Shown piece after piece: positions 36,334-45,033 of a stretch of 64,000 nucleotides of DNA. The stretch spans positions 868,001-932,000 of the forward strand of contig NZ_BGZJ01000001.1 in assembly GCF_003402575.1 (NCBI RefSeq). Reading direction: 5' to 3'. The notes beneath the pieces are model-generated. The model did not search any database. It worked only from the letters and a program-made list of their open reading frames with translations, and was not told the DNA's origin. A program made the position numbers and the translations under genes. Source of the DNA: Mesosutterella multiformis. GTDB lineage: Bacteria; Pseudomonadota; Gammaproteobacteria; Burkholderiales; Burkholderiaceae_F. Position 1 is the stretch's first letter. Each line of letters opens with the position of its first letter.

Positions 36334-37620
36334 TTACTTGATCGCTCTCCAGCCGATATCCGTGCGGTACTGCATACCCTGCCAGCTCACCTTGCGCACG
36401 GCTTCGTACGCGCGGGCCTGGGCTTCGCGAATGCCGTCACCCAGCCCGACCACGCAGAGCACGCGGCCGCCGTTCACGATCATGCGGTGCTCCGCGTCCC
36501 AGGCCGTACCGGCATGGAAGACGTGATGCGTTTCGTCATTCTCAGGGAGAGACGTGATCACGGCGCCTTTCTTCGGGCTTTCCGGATAGCCTTCGGCAGC
36601 GCAGACCACACCGAGCGCCACGCGGGAATCCCATTCGATCTTGGCCTGATCAAGGCGGCCGTCGATCGCGGCTTCAAACACGTCAGAGAGATCGCTCTTC
36701 ACGCGGCTCATAATCGGCTGCGTTTCCGGGTCGCCCATGCGGCAGTTGAATTCAAGCACCTTGACGACAGGCGTGCCGTCAGCCGCGTGGCTGATCATGA
36801 GGCCGGCGTAAAGGAAGCCCGTGAACGGATGACCTTCAGAAGCCATTCCATCGATCACCGGGCGAATCACCTTTTCCATCACGATCTGATAGACATCAGG
36901 CGTCACCACGGGGGCGGGGGAGTAGGCACCCATGCCGCCGGTGTTCGGTCCCTTGTCGTGGTCAAGCAGACGCTTGTGGTCCTGGGAGGTTGCCATCGGA
37001 ATCACATGCTCACCGTCGCAGGCGACGATGAAGGAGGCTTCCTCGCCATCGAGGAAGTCTTCGATAACCACGCGAGAGCCGGCGGAGCCGAAGCTGTTGC
37101 CTTCCAGCATGTCATCGACAGCCTTCAGAGCTTCTTCAACCGTCATTGCCACGATCACGCCCTTGCCGGCGGCAAGACCGTCAGCCTTGACGACGATCGG
37201 AGCGCCGTGCTGAAGGATGTACTCGCGGGCGGCCTTGTCATCGGTAAAGGTTTGATACTCAGCCGTCGGAATACCGTGGCGCTTCATGAAGGCCTTTGCG
37301 AAATCCTTGGAGGACTCAAGCTGCGCGGCAGCCTGTGTCGGCCCGAAGATCTTTTCGCCGCCCTTGCGGAAGACGTCCACGATGCCCGCGGCAAGCGGTG
37401 CCTCGGGGCCGACCACGGTGTAGTCGACGCCGTTTTCGCGCACGAATTTCAGGAGGCCTTCAAGATCCGTCGCCTTGACGGGAACGTTCGTGAGGAGAGG
37501 ATCCGCATCGGTCCCAGCGTTGCCGGGGGCAACGTAAACCGTCTGAACATGTTCGCTTTGAGCGATACGCCAGGCAAGAGCATGCTCGCGACCGCCGCTG
37601 CCGACAACCAAAACTTTCAT
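36334..37620 (-). CDS. purD: Phosphoribosylamine-glycine ligase
   Basis: A 428-residue ATP-grasp enzyme that joins glycine to phosphoribosylamine in the second step of purine synthesis. It begins MKVLVVGSGGREHALAW, the GARS N-domain signature. The ATP-grasp region has VVKADGLAAGKGVIVA and EDFLDGEEASFIVACDG, and the conserved MGAYSPAPVVT and LEFNCRMGDPETQPIM follow. The ATG at 37620 is chosen over one four codons upstream because it has GGAG at six bases and the family begins here. The other pur genes in this window lie 18-25 kb away, so purD is a separate unit here. It is followed by a strong terminator. Confidence 0.96.
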   Translation of the reverse strand: MKVLVVGSGGREHALAWRIAQSEHVQTVYVAPGNAGTDADPLLTNVPVKATDLEGLLKFVRENGVDYTVVGPEAPLAAGIVDVFRKGGEKIFGPTQAAAQLESSKDFAKAFMKRHGIPTAEYQTFTDDKAAREYILQHGAPIVVKADGLAAGKGVIVAMTVEEALKAVDDMLEGNSFGSAGSRVVIEDFLDGEEASFIVACDGEHVIPMATSQDHKRLLDHDKGPNTGGMGAYSPAPVVTPDVYQIVMEKVIRPVIDGMASEGHPFTGFLYAGLMISHAADGTPVVKVLEFNCRMGDPETQPIMSRVKSDLSDVFEAAIDGRLDQAKIEWDSRVALGVVCAAEGYPESPKKGAVITSLPENDETHHVFHAGTAWDAEHRMIVNGGRVLCVVGLGDGIREAQARAYEAVRKVSWQGMQYRTDIGWRAIK

Positions 37621-37677
37621 AGAGAACTCCATAGTGCGCTCATGCTATAGATGAGCGTGGAAAATAGCGCCAAATAT

Positions 37678-37707
37678 AAAAAACGGCCGTGTTGAAGAAC
37701 ACGGCCA
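37678..37707 (-). terminator. Terminator after yebC
   Basis: On the minus strand GGCCGTGTT, loop CTTC, AACACGGCC and GTTTTTTA. It has a perfect 9-bp stem and a T-run. It separates yebC from purD. Confidence 0.88.
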
Positions 37708-37768
37708 TGTGAATCCTGAGCAGAAGGGCGGTCCGGCAGGCCGAACCGCGGGAGCGCCCTGATTGCTC

Positions 37769-38518
37769 TTACTCTTCGTCTTCCGGAAGGTCGAGTTCGG
37801 CGGAGCAGTAAACCTGGCTCACGTCGTCGTTGTCTTCCAGTTCGTCGATGATGCGCTGCATCTTTTCAGCATCTTCGCCGGAGAGAACCGTCTTGTTGAC
37901 CGGCTTCATCGTGATTTCAGCGTAGATGGGGGTCATGCCGGCATCTTCCAGAGCCTTCTGCACGGCTTCGAATTCCTGGATCGTGGGGGGCGTCACGATT
38001 TCGATCGTGCCGTCTTCATTTGCCACGACGTCCTCGGCACCCGCTTCCAGACCGACTTCCATCGCCTTGTCTTCATCGGCGCCCGAGGGCAGCACGATCA
38101 GGCCGCAGTGCTTGAACATGAAGGCCACAGAGCCTTCAGTGCCGAGCGAACCGCCGTTCGAGGTAAGGATGTGACGGACATCAGACACCGTACGGACCTT
38201 GTTATCCGTCGTGCAGTCGATGATGAGGGCCGCGCCGGAAACGCCGTAGCCTTCATAGCGGACTTCTTCGTAGCTCACGCCTTCCAGCTGGCCGGTGCCC
38301 TTCAGAATGGCGTTCTTGATCGTGTCCTTCGGGACATTGGCACCGCGGGCCTTGACGAGGGCGAGGCGGAGCTTCGGGTTCATGTCGGGATCACCGCCGC
38401 CGCCAGTGCGGGCCGCGATGATGATTTCACGGACGATCTTCGTCCACATATTGGAGCGCTTCGCATCCTGACGACCCTTGCGGTGTTGGATGTTGGCCCA
38501 TTTTGAATGACCGGACAT
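37769..38518 (-). CDS. yebC: YebC/PmpR family protein (TACO1 homologue)
   Basis: A 249-residue protein with the characteristic start [20 protein letters not shown], followed by [17 protein letters not shown]-like residues and the [18 protein letters not shown] block, and an acidic end (ELDLPEDEE). YebC-family proteins are described either as DNA-binding regulators (PmpR) or, more recently, as ribosome-associated factors that ease translation through poly-proline stretches, like mitochondrial TACO1. The sequence does not decide between these. It is monocistronic with a terminator after it. Confidence 0.94.
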   Translation of the reverse strand: MSGHSKWANIQHRKGRQDAKRSNMWTKIVREIIIAARTGGGGDPDMNPKLRLALVKARGANVPKDTIKNAILKGTGQLEGVSYEEVRYEGYGVSGAALIIDCTTDNKVRTVSDVRHILTSNGGSLGTEGSVAFMFKHCGLIVLPSGADEDKAMEVGLEAGAEDVVANEDGTIEIVTPPTIQEFEAVQKALEDAGMTPIYAEITMKPVNKTVLSGEDAEKMQRIIDELEDNDDVSQVYCSAELDLPEDEE

Positions 38519-38924
38519 GCTAGTACCTTAATGAATGTTCAGATAAAACCTCATCAACGGCGCCTGACGGTGCTGAAGATGAACAGAAAGTCAAAAGTGT
38601 CTGTATTCTAATCATCCCGACGGGGGGATAGGAAACAGAATAGGAAAAACTGAGGATTATTCCTGAGGAGATAGTTTAAAAGCACTCTGAAAGCGGTTCC
38701 AGAGGCTTTTGGTGCCGGGCGTCTACCCGAGAAGGGATAGAAAAATATCAGAATTTACCCTGAATATCTATCAAAATGAGTACAGCAATACGCTGTATCT
38801 AACACTCCTTGTTGAGAAAAGTTCATAATCCTTTTGTAGTATTGTGAGTACCCTTCCTGACCATGGATTCCGAGCTCCTGTGGAGGCGGGTGAGGATCCA
38901 TGCGTAGGTAAATAAGAGGACAAA
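38519..38924. other. 406-base gap between yebC and the NarL-like regulator
   Basis: This region is AT-richer than its neighbours and carries the divergent promoters of yebC and the regulator gene. No tRNA, small ORF with a good ribosome site or clear hairpin was found. A weak sigma-70-like pair, TTGAGA and TAGTAT with a 19-base spacer, lies around 38812-38843, about 80 bases before the regulator start. CTACCCG and TACCCTG in the middle are only loosely like NarL heptamers. Confidence 0.4.
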
Positions 38925-39653
38925 ATGGTCGAAGAACACGGGCAGAGGACGCTGTTGATCGTGGATGAAAGCCCCATTTTTCGTCAGGCCCTGGCTCAGC
39001 TTCTGAAGCAGAAAGGGGTGTTTACTGACGTTGTGGAGACAGGTTCTGTATCCGAGGCAGAGTCGGATATTTCCACTCAGGACTTCACCATGGTGATTAT
39101 TGATCTCGCGCTTCCTGACCATAAGGCGCTGGAGATTCTTCGCCAGGTGAAGGAGCAGAAGAAAGCCTGCAAAGGCGTGATTCTCCTGCAGGGAGCTCAT
39201 AACGACGAACTGATGGCGGCGATCCGCCTCGAGGCAGATGGATTCCTGACAAAGAACCACATGCCTGATGACATGGTGACCATGATCCGCCGCGTGCTGC
39301 AGGGCGAGATGGTGATCAGTGACAGTCTGACGAATGTGCTCGCGCTGACGCTCAGAAACGGGAACGAAGAAGAGGAGCGGAATGTTGACTGCCTCACCTC
39401 CCGCGAGCAGGAAGTGCTGAGCTATATCGCCTCGGGCATGAGCAACAAGTCGATCGCGGCCCGTCTCTCCATTACCGATGGCACGGTCAAGGTGCATGTG
39501 AAACATATGCTGAAGAAGCTTGGCTTCCGCTCACGCGTTGAAGCCGCTGTCTGGGCGAGCGAGCGGGGTTTCAAGAGCCCTGACGAACCTGCAGCGGATT
39601 CGGCCGCTTCCTCTCAGCAGACCGATCTTCCTACCCGGGTGCATTTCGCCTGA
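38925..39653 (+). CDS. NarL-like response regulator without adjacent sensor kinase
   Basis: A 242-residue two-domain regulator. The receiver domain (residues 8-125) has the acidic pocket (IVDESPIF), the phospho-acceptor aspartate in MVIIDLALPD near residue 60 and the lysine in GFLTKNHMP. The switch Ser/Thr expected before the alpha-4 helix is absent; that strand reads VILLQGAHN. The C-terminal LuxR-type helix-turn-helix (about residues 154-210) is strikingly NarL-like: LTSREQEVLSYIASG then TVKVHVKHMLKK and SRVEAAVWA. No histidine kinase is adjacent. It precedes larA by 81 bases on the same strand and may regulate the larA/dcuB region. AGAGGA precedes the ATG. Confidence 0.87.
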   Translation: MVEEHGQRTLLIVDESPIFRQALAQLLKQKGVFTDVVETGSVSEAESDISTQDFTMVIIDLALPDHKALEILRQVKEQKKACKGVILLQGAHNDELMAAIRLEADGFLTKNHMPDDMVTMIRRVLQGEMVISDSLTNVLALTLRNGNEEEERNVDCLTSREQEVLSYIASGMSNKSIAARLSITDGTVKVHVKHMLKKLGFRSRVEAAVWASERGFKSPDEPAADSAASSQQTDLPTRVHFA

Positions 39654-39734
39654 CAGACCGCTGCGGAAACAGCGCTTCTGAACAGAACATTTACTCGCAG
39701 TTTTTCTTTCCTTCTGAAGAAAGTTGAGGTTCAA

Positions 39735-41018
39735 ATGGCAATTCGTAGCTATGACTTCGCCTATGGGCGTGGCCGCAAGCAGTTCTCTCTGGATGACTCG
39801 CTCGTCCTGAAGGAGATCCGTACTGAGGATTTCGCTCCGATGACGGATATCAAAGGCGGGGTGCTTGAAGCCATCCGCCATCCGATCGGATGCCCGCCGC
39901 TGGATGAAATCGTAAAGCCGGGGCAGACGGTCGCCTTCATCTGCAACGACCTCACGCGCGTTGCGAATTCGTACGACTTCATGCCGGTGTTCCTTGATGA
40001 AATGAACCGGCTTGGTGTTCCGGACGAAAACATGAAGATCGTGTTCTCGCTCGGCACTCACCGCAATATGACGCATGACGAAATGGTTGAAGCCGTGGGG
40101 GCGGAAGTCGCTTCCCGCGTGAAGATGATCAATTCGGACTGCCATGTGGATCAGGACTTCCTCTATTTTGGTCAGACCTCCCGCGGCACGCCTGTGCTGA
40201 TCAATAAGAATATCTGTGACGTGGATCATGTCATTCTGACCGGCACGATTGTCTATCACTATTTCTCTGGTTACGGCGGAGGACGCAAGGCCGTTCTTCC
40301 GGGCTGCGCCGCGATGGAAACCGTGCGCAAGAATCACAGCTTCATGCTGGATCCCCATGCGGGCCTCGGCAAGACGGTGGGCAACCCTGTTTACGAAGAC
40401 CAGATGGAAGGTGTGGCTCGCTTTGCAAAGGGCCGCTCGCTCTTCCTCTTCAACGCGGTGCTGAACGCCAAACATCAGTTCCTGAAGATGTTTGCCGGTG
40501 ACTATGTGAAAGCCCATCAGGTGGCCTGTGAGTTCGTTGACAAGGTTTACGGCGAAGTGATCAATCAGAAGGCGGATCTTGTGATTGCCTCCTGCGGCGG
40601 CTGGCCGAAAGATATCAACGTCTACCAGATGCAGAAGACGATGGATAACGCCTCTCTCGCGGTGCGGGACGGCGGCGTTGTGGTTCTGCTTGCTGACTGC
40701 GAGGAAGGCAGCGGCTCTCAGGTGCTGGAAGAAACCTGCCGCCGTCTGGGCTCCCCGGACGCGATTGAAGCGGAGCTGGAGCATAACTTTGTGATCGGCG
40801 CGAACAAAGCCTATGCCGTGACCCGGAATATGAAGCATGCGAAGTTCATTCTGGTGACGAGCCTGGATCGCAAGATGGCGAAGGAAATGCTCTTCACGGG
40901 CGCAGTCGACACCGTTGAGGAAGCGCTCGAAATGGCGAAGACCTACGTGGGCGATCATCCGAAGATCATTCTGATGCCGGAAGGCAGCCTCACGGTGCCC
41001 CGTCTTCAGGAAGCATAA
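39735..41018 (+). CDS. larA: LarA-family nickel-pincer 2-hydroxyacid racemase
   Basis: A 427-residue racemase of the LarA superfamily, which uses a nickel-pincer nucleotide bound to a lysine to invert 2-hydroxyacids by hydride transfer. The residues known for Lactobacillus plantarum LarA are in place, shifted by one: Arg75 (NDLTR), His109 (SLGTHR), His175 (YHYFSG), the cofactor lysine Lys185 (GGGRKAVLPG), His201 and the Gln/Lys pair in YQMQKTMDNA near 300. Substrate is not fixed by family: members act on lactate, malate, phenyllactate and others. The downstream dcuB makes malate a candidate (inference). GAGG precedes the ATG, and a terminator separates it from larB. Confidence 0.9.
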   Translation: MAIRSYDFAYGRGRKQFSLDDSLVLKEIRTEDFAPMTDIKGGVLEAIRHPIGCPPLDEIVKPGQTVAFICNDLTRVANSYDFMPVFLDEMNRLGVPDENMKIVFSLGTHRNMTHDEMVEAVGAEVASRVKMINSDCHVDQDFLYFGQTSRGTPVLINKNICDVDHVILTGTIVYHYFSGYGGGRKAVLPGCAAMETVRKNHSFMLDPHAGLGKTVGNPVYEDQMEGVARFAKGRSLFLFNAVLNAKHQFLKMFAGDYVKAHQVACEFVDKVYGEVINQKADLVIASCGGWPKDINVYQMQKTMDNASLAVRDGGVVVLLADCEEGSGSQVLEETCRRLGSPDAIEAELEHNFVIGANKAYAVTRNMKHAKFILVTSLDRKMAKEMLFTGAVDTVEEALEMAKTYVGDHPKIILMPEGSLTVPRLQEA

Positions 41019-41042
41019 TTAACCAGGCATAAAACCTGCTCT

Positions 41043-41080
41043 GACCCCATGTCGGTGCTCCGCCATGGGGTCTTATTTTT
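41043..41080 (+). terminator. Terminator between larA and larB
   Basis: GACCCCATG and CATGGGGTC form a perfect 9-bp stem around a 12-base loop, followed by TTATTTTT. It ends 6 bases before the larB ATG, so larB is expected to be less expressed than larA or to have its own promoter further upstream. Confidence 0.85.
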
Positions 41081-41085
41081 AAGCG

Positions 41086-41748
41086 ATGAGTGAAAGAATT
41101 CTGTTTGATGAGGCCCGCGACGCGCGGATTGGCCTGCCGGAGGCGGTGTTCAGTGAGGGGAAGGATCCCGAGAGCCTGAAGGAGCTGTTGCTGAGGTTCC
41201 GGCGAGGATGCGGGCATCCGATTCTTTTTACGAGACTGAGTATCAAAGCCCTGGAAGCTCTTCCCGAAGATGTCCGTGAGGGATACAGCTACGACCCGAT
41301 TTCCCGTACGGCGTATGGCGAAAAGCTGCCGGAGAGAGGGGAAGGTTACGGCTCAGTTGCTATTGTCACGGCCGGGACCTCTGACGCTTTTGTCTCGCAT
41401 GAAGCCGGACGCACGCTTGAGTATCTCGGGGTAAGGCACGAATACTTTGAGGACTGCGGCGTGGCGGGGCTCTGGAGGCTCGAGAAACGTCTTCCCGAGA
41501 TCAACCGCCATAGTGTTGTGATTGTCTGTGCGGGGCTGGACGCTGCGATCGCGAGCGTTCTCGGCGGCCTGACAGGAAGGCCGCTGATTGCGGTGCCCAC
41601 TTCCGTAGGGTATGGGGCCGCGAGTGGCGGCGAAACGGCGCTTCACTCAATGCTCTGCTCCTGCGCGCCGGGCGTGGCCGTGATGAATATTGATAACGGC
41701 TATGGAGCTGCCTGCGCGGCGGTCCGGATTCTGAATTCCCGCGCTTAA
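41086..41748 (+). CDS. larB: Nickel-pincer cofactor carboxylase LarB
   Basis: A 220-residue LarB. It carboxylates and hydrolyses nicotinic acid adenine dinucleotide to pyridinium-3,5-biscarboxylic acid mononucleotide, the first step in making the LarA cofactor. The C-terminal two thirds is a PurE-like fold: VAIVTAGTSDAFVSHEA near residue 87, YLGVRHEYFEDCGVAG, VVIVCAGLDAAIASVLGG and IAVPTSVGYGAASGG. The N-terminal 80 residues are the LarB-specific part (DEARDARIGLPEAVFSEGK). There is no good ribosome site, and the larA terminator ends only 6 bases before the ATG, so weak expression is likely; small amounts suffice for cofactor supply. Confidence 0.92.
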   Translation: MSERILFDEARDARIGLPEAVFSEGKDPESLKELLLRFRRGCGHPILFTRLSIKALEALPEDVREGYSYDPISRTAYGEKLPERGEGYGSVAIVTAGTSDAFVSHEAGRTLEYLGVRHEYFEDCGVAGLWRLEKRLPEINRHSVVIVCAGLDAAIASVLGGLTGRPLIAVPTSVGYGAASGGETALHSMLCSCAPGVAVMNIDNGYGAACAAVRILNSRA

Positions 41749-41754
41749 CCGATC

Positions 41755-41793
41755 AAAACCCCGCAGCTCTGGTTGATCTGCGGGGTTTATCTT
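41755..41793. terminator. Bidirectional terminator between larB and larC
   Basis: AAACCCCGCAG and CTGCGGGGTTT form a perfect 11-bp stem around an 11-base loop, with A-run on one side and TTTATCTTT on the other. It serves the convergent genes larB and larC. Confidence 0.9.
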
Positions 41794-41810
41794 TGCGATG
41801 ATGAGGCGGA

Positions 41811-43043
41811 TTACTTTTCTTTATCCGCCTTCAGGAGTTCGCGGACTTCCCGAAGCGAAACCCCCAGGCGCCGGGCGGCCGCCGCAAGATCGTCAAACTC
41901 AGGCTTCGCTCTGGAAACCCCCATGCCGGAAGCCTGCTTCAGGCGGATCGCTCCAGCCGGGGTGGACACCTCTGAGAAACTCCGTTTCAGCATGACACGG
42001 TGACGGATCTCAAAGCGGATCCCGAGCGTGGATGTGTGACGGAAGAAGAGTGACTGGATCCGGTCGAGATCCTCCGCGTGGCAAAGGCAGGAGAGCATTG
42101 TGGCAGCCCTCCCTTTCTTCATGATGATCGGAGTGAGCCAGGCGTCAAGCGCGCCGTTCTCGAGCAGGATATCCCGTGCGAAGCTCAGATCCTCAGCCGT
42201 CATGTCATCAATATTGGCGGACAGCTCAGCGACGTCGTCCGTGACAGCGTTTCCCGTTTCGGAGGATTCTCCAAGAAGGGATCGCAGGCAGTTAGGTTCC
42301 GGGAACTCTTTCGCTCCAATGCCGCATCCGCTTGCAATCGGAGTCATCGCCGGCATAGCGCCGAATTCATCCGCGAAATAGGAGATCAGGGCGGCACCGG
42401 TAGGCGTGCAGAGCTCCCCGGGGAACTTGCTCCCATAAGACGGGATCCCTTCAAGCAGCTTCGCGGTGGCAGGTGTCGGGATGGGGAGGAAACCGTGACT
42501 GGTGTACGTCAGACCGCTTCCCACACAGACCGGGGAACAGACGATTTTGTCAGCCCCCAGCATCCGGATCAGGAGACAGACGGACACGATGTCACTGATC
42601 GCGTCCTTCATACCGACTTCGTGAAAGTGAATTTCTCCCGGCGCGGCACCGTGAGCCGAGGCTTCTGCCTCAGCAATCCTCTGATAGACCGCAGCGGCGT
42701 CCTTCCGTACGTCCTCCGGAACACGCAGCTTATCAATAATCGACAGCACATCAGCAAGCGACGAATGGCTGTGATGGTGATGATGGTGGTGATCCTCTTC
42801 AGCGTGATGAACCGGCGGGTGAGCAAGAAGTGTTTCTTCCTCAACGCCGTTGATCACGACATGGGCGTGAAGGCCCGCCATTCCCTTTGAGGCTGATCTG
42901 ACGAGCGTTGTTTTTACGCCATCAAGCCCCGTTCCATTGATGGTATCCAGATAAACATTCGGATCCGGGAGGAGTGATGCGAGGCTTGCGGTCAGCATAT
43001 CGCCCGCCGCTCCCATGTTGCATTGCAGATAGAGGATTTTCAT
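41811..43043 (-). CDS. larC: Nickel-insertion cyclometallase LarC
   Basis: A 410-residue LarC, which inserts nickel into the sulfur-bearing pyridinium nucleotide to complete the LarA cofactor, using CTP. It starts MKILYLQCNMGAAGDMLTASL, the family signature. A histidine-rich loop (EEDHHHHHHHSHSS) near residues 70-85 probably stores or binds nickel. The core has GEIHFHEVGMKDAISDIV and ELCTPTGAALISYF. Here it is one uninterrupted reading frame, whereas in L. plantarum larC needs a programmed frameshift to give full-length LarC. It is encoded on the opposite strand to larA and larB. LarE, the sulfur-donating enzyme between LarB and LarC, is not in the window. Confidence 0.93.
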   Translation of the reverse strand: MKILYLQCNMGAAGDMLTASLASLLPDPNVYLDTINGTGLDGVKTTLVRSASKGMAGLHAHVVINGVEEETLLAHPPVHHAEEDHHHHHHHSHSSLADVLSIIDKLRVPEDVRKDAAAVYQRIAEAEASAHGAAPGEIHFHEVGMKDAISDIVSVCLLIRMLGADKIVCSPVCVGSGLTYTSHGFLPIPTPATAKLLEGIPSYGSKFPGELCTPTGAALISYFADEFGAMPAMTPIASGCGIGAKEFPEPNCLRSLLGESSETGNAVTDDVAELSANIDDMTAEDLSFARDILLENGALDAWLTPIIMKKGRAATMLSCLCHAEDLDRIQSLFFRHTSTLGIRFEIRHRVMLKRSFSEVSTPAGAIRLKQASGMGVSRAKPEFDDLAAAARRLGVSLREVRELLKADKEK

Positions 43044-43120
43044 AGACAGCAGGATATTCGGTTTTATGGATGAATCATTATCAGCTGAATCAGAAATACA
43101 GCTGACACCGGGCAAACAAA

Positions 43121-43142
43121 TAGGACTCCCGAAGGAGCCCTA
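43121..43142 (-). terminator. Terminator after dcuB with UUCG loop
   Basis: On the minus strand GGGCTCC-TTCG-GGAGTCC, a stem with one A-C mismatch closed by a stable UUCG tetraloop, followed by TATTTGTTTG. It lies 59 bases after dcuB and before larC, so the two are probably separate units despite the shared direction. Confidence 0.75.
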
Positions 43143-43201
43143 CTGTGTCTTAATTTCTCTCAGTTTTTATGTTTTGATGCAGCAAGATGAGCCGCTGTGA
43201 A

Positions 43202-44554
43202 TTAGAGCCAGCCGTAGAGGTAACCAAGGATGGCACCGACAACAGTAGCGGTGATCACGCCAATCAGACCCGGAAGAATGAAGGAGTGATTGATCACGAA
43301 CTTGCCGATGTGGGTCGTACCGGAGCGGTCGAACTGCAGAGCAGCCAGGTCAGACGGGTAGGTCGGCAGGATGTAGTAACCGTAGCAGGCGGAGATCATG
43401 GAGACTGCGATGCCGGTCGGAACACCGACTTGAACAGCGACAGGCAGAATGATGGCCACAGCAGCGGCCTGAGAGTTCACGAACTTGGACACGACCAGCA
43501 GCACCACGGCGTAGAGCCAGGGGTAGGACGTGACAGCGCCCGTCAGAGCAACCTTCAGTTCAGGCAGGTGAGCCTGGAAGAGGGAGTCAGACATCCACGC
43601 CACGCCGTACACGGCAGCGATAGCGACAGCGCCAGCGCGGAACACGGAGCTCTTGCCAACGTCAGCAGCGCGGGTGCGGCAGAAGATCACCATCAGAGCG
43701 CCGGCAGTCAGCATCATCATCTGAATGATGAGCGTCATGGACATAGCCTTGCCGCCGAACACCGGACGGAGACCCTTGGTAGCACCGAAGACAGCCACGA
43801 TTGCCACGCACCCGAGGAAGATCCAGAGGGCAGCCCACTGAGACTTGGCAAACTTCTTGCCGAGCAGCGTGGTGGAGTCGCCGTAGACGTACTCTTTCTG
43901 CTCCGGATCGGAGATCAGCTTCTGGAATTCCGGATCCTTGTCCAGATCCTTGCCGCGGAACACGGAGTAGGTGGCTTCAGCGAACACACCGATGAAACCA
44001 GCCGGGATCGTGACGGACAGAATCGTCAGAAGGTTGACAGCCTGGCCGTTCGGCAGAGTGTGACCGTCAAGAATTGCGACGGCAGACACCAGAGCGACGG
44101 AAGCAGGAGAGCAGATGATGCCCATCTGAGCAGCGATCGTCGAAGCGGCCATCGGGCGCTCCGGACGGATGCCGGTCTTGATAGCCACGTCATAAATAAT
44201 CGGCAGCAGGGTGTAAACCGTGTGGCCGGTACCGCACAGAATCGTGAGGATCCAGGCGCAGTACGGAGCGATGTACACCACGAGACGCGGATGGGAACGA
44301 AGAGCCTTTTCAGCGATCTGCAGCAGGCAGTCAAGACCGCCGGAAGCCTGCAGCGTAGCGGAACCCATGATCACGGCCAGAATGGTCAGAATCACGTCAA
44401 CCGGGGGCTTGCCAGGCTTCACATGGAAGCAGAACACCAGTACGATCAGACCGATACCGGAGATCAGGCCGAGAGCCATACCGCCCTTTCTTGCACCGTA
44501 GAACAAGCAGATCAGTACGACTAGAAGTTCAATCCAGAATATTGTTGGAATCAT
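43202..44554 (-). CDS. dcuB: Anaerobic C4-dicarboxylate transporter DcuB
   Basis: A 450-residue inner-membrane antiporter with about 10-12 hydrophobic segments. It follows E. coli DcuB almost block for block: [105 protein letters not shown] and [17 protein letters not shown]. DcuB exchanges external fumarate, malate or aspartate for succinate and serves fumarate respiration. It is flanked by a UUCG terminator on the distal side and a long AT-rich upstream region. Adjacent genes for nickel-pincer racemase maturation and a fumarate reductase cytochrome b suggest a dicarboxylate module. Confidence 0.95.
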   Translation of the reverse strand: MIPTIFWIELLVVLICLFYGARKGGMALGLISGIGLIVLVFCFHVKPGKPPVDVILTILAVIMGSATLQASGGLDCLLQIAEKALRSHPRLVVYIAPYCAWILTILCGTGHTVYTLLPIIYDVAIKTGIRPERPMAASTIAAQMGIICSPASVALVSAVAILDGHTLPNGQAVNLLTILSVTIPAGFIGVFAEATYSVFRGKDLDKDPEFQKLISDPEQKEYVYGDSTTLLGKKFAKSQWAALWIFLGCVAIVAVFGATKGLRPVFGGKAMSMTLIIQMMMLTAGALMVIFCRTRAADVGKSSVFRAGAVAIAAVYGVAWMSDSLFQAHLPELKVALTGAVTSYPWLYAVVLLVVSKFVNSQAAAVAIILPVAVQVGVPTGIAVSMISACYGYYILPTYPSDLAALQFDRSGTTHIGKFVINHSFILPGLIGVITATVVGAILGYLYGWL

Positions 44555-44965
44555 TTTTCTCTCTCTACTCCGAGAAGAATAAGACGGTGTTAGTTTCTCA
44601 TAAGGAGGTAGTACTAGGTAGGAAAAAAGGACTAATTCTTGATTTAGGACGATATGTAAAGATAGCTATTTTTTATCGGGTTGACTTGGTACTAATGAAT
44701 TCAGGAAAAATGCTTAGATAGATTTTATATATCCGAACATATAAAGAAACCCGGAAATCGGGCATGTCGGAGGGTGATATCTTGCATTCATGAAGCACTG
44801 ATTGCATAGAATCCGGCGAAACATGCTGTTTTCCACGGTGTATTCACCTGATGGAGGAGATGATCAGGGGCTTTTCCGGATGAGTACCTATAAAGAGTAA
44901 ACATTTTGGGCGCATTTCAGAGAGCGGTCTGAAGCCGTGGTTCAGCCCCATTTTTCATTCCCGGC
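44555..44965. other. AT-rich upstream region of dcuB
   Basis: A 411-base gene-free stretch between dcuB and the frdC terminator. It is noticeably AT-richer than the surrounding genes, as for a regulated promoter region. TACCTAT (44885-44891) matches the NarL heptamer consensus TACYYMT, and on the minus strand the start-proximal part contains TACCTAG and TACCTCC (about 44604-44621) that deviate by one or two bases. No canonical FNR palindrome (TTGAT-N4-ATCAA) was found. No ORF with a ribosome site is present. Confidence 0.4.
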
Positions 44966-45000
44966 ATAAAAAAAGCCCCGCATTTCTGCGGGGCTTTTCT
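44966..45000 (-). terminator. Terminator after frdC
   Basis: AAAAGCCCCGCA, loop TTTC, TGCGGGGCTTTT: a perfect 12-bp stem with an A-run on the left, which is the T-run on the minus strand. It closes frdC as a single-gene unit. Confidence 0.92.
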
Positions 45001-45033
45001 CTGGTTCCGGTCGTCAGACCGGAGTGAGCGGAA

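Noticed and set aside
36247-37650. A 467-codon open frame on the plus strand across purD
   Set aside because: It mirrors the purD coding frame and includes purD's terminator; its His- and Arg-rich composition is typical of antisense translation.
39531-40958. A 475-codon open frame on the minus strand across larA
   Set aside because: It lies opposite a gene with all catalytic residues in place; no sign of independent coding.
42608-42844. Frameshift in larC at the His-rich region, as in larC1/larC2 of L. plantarum
   Set aside because: The LarC frame is continuous from start to stop, so no frameshift is needed.
43187-44524. A 445-codon open frame on the plus strand across dcuB
   Set aside because: Composition (Asp, His, Gln rich) is that of the antisense of a hydrophobic transporter; no motif or ribosome site.
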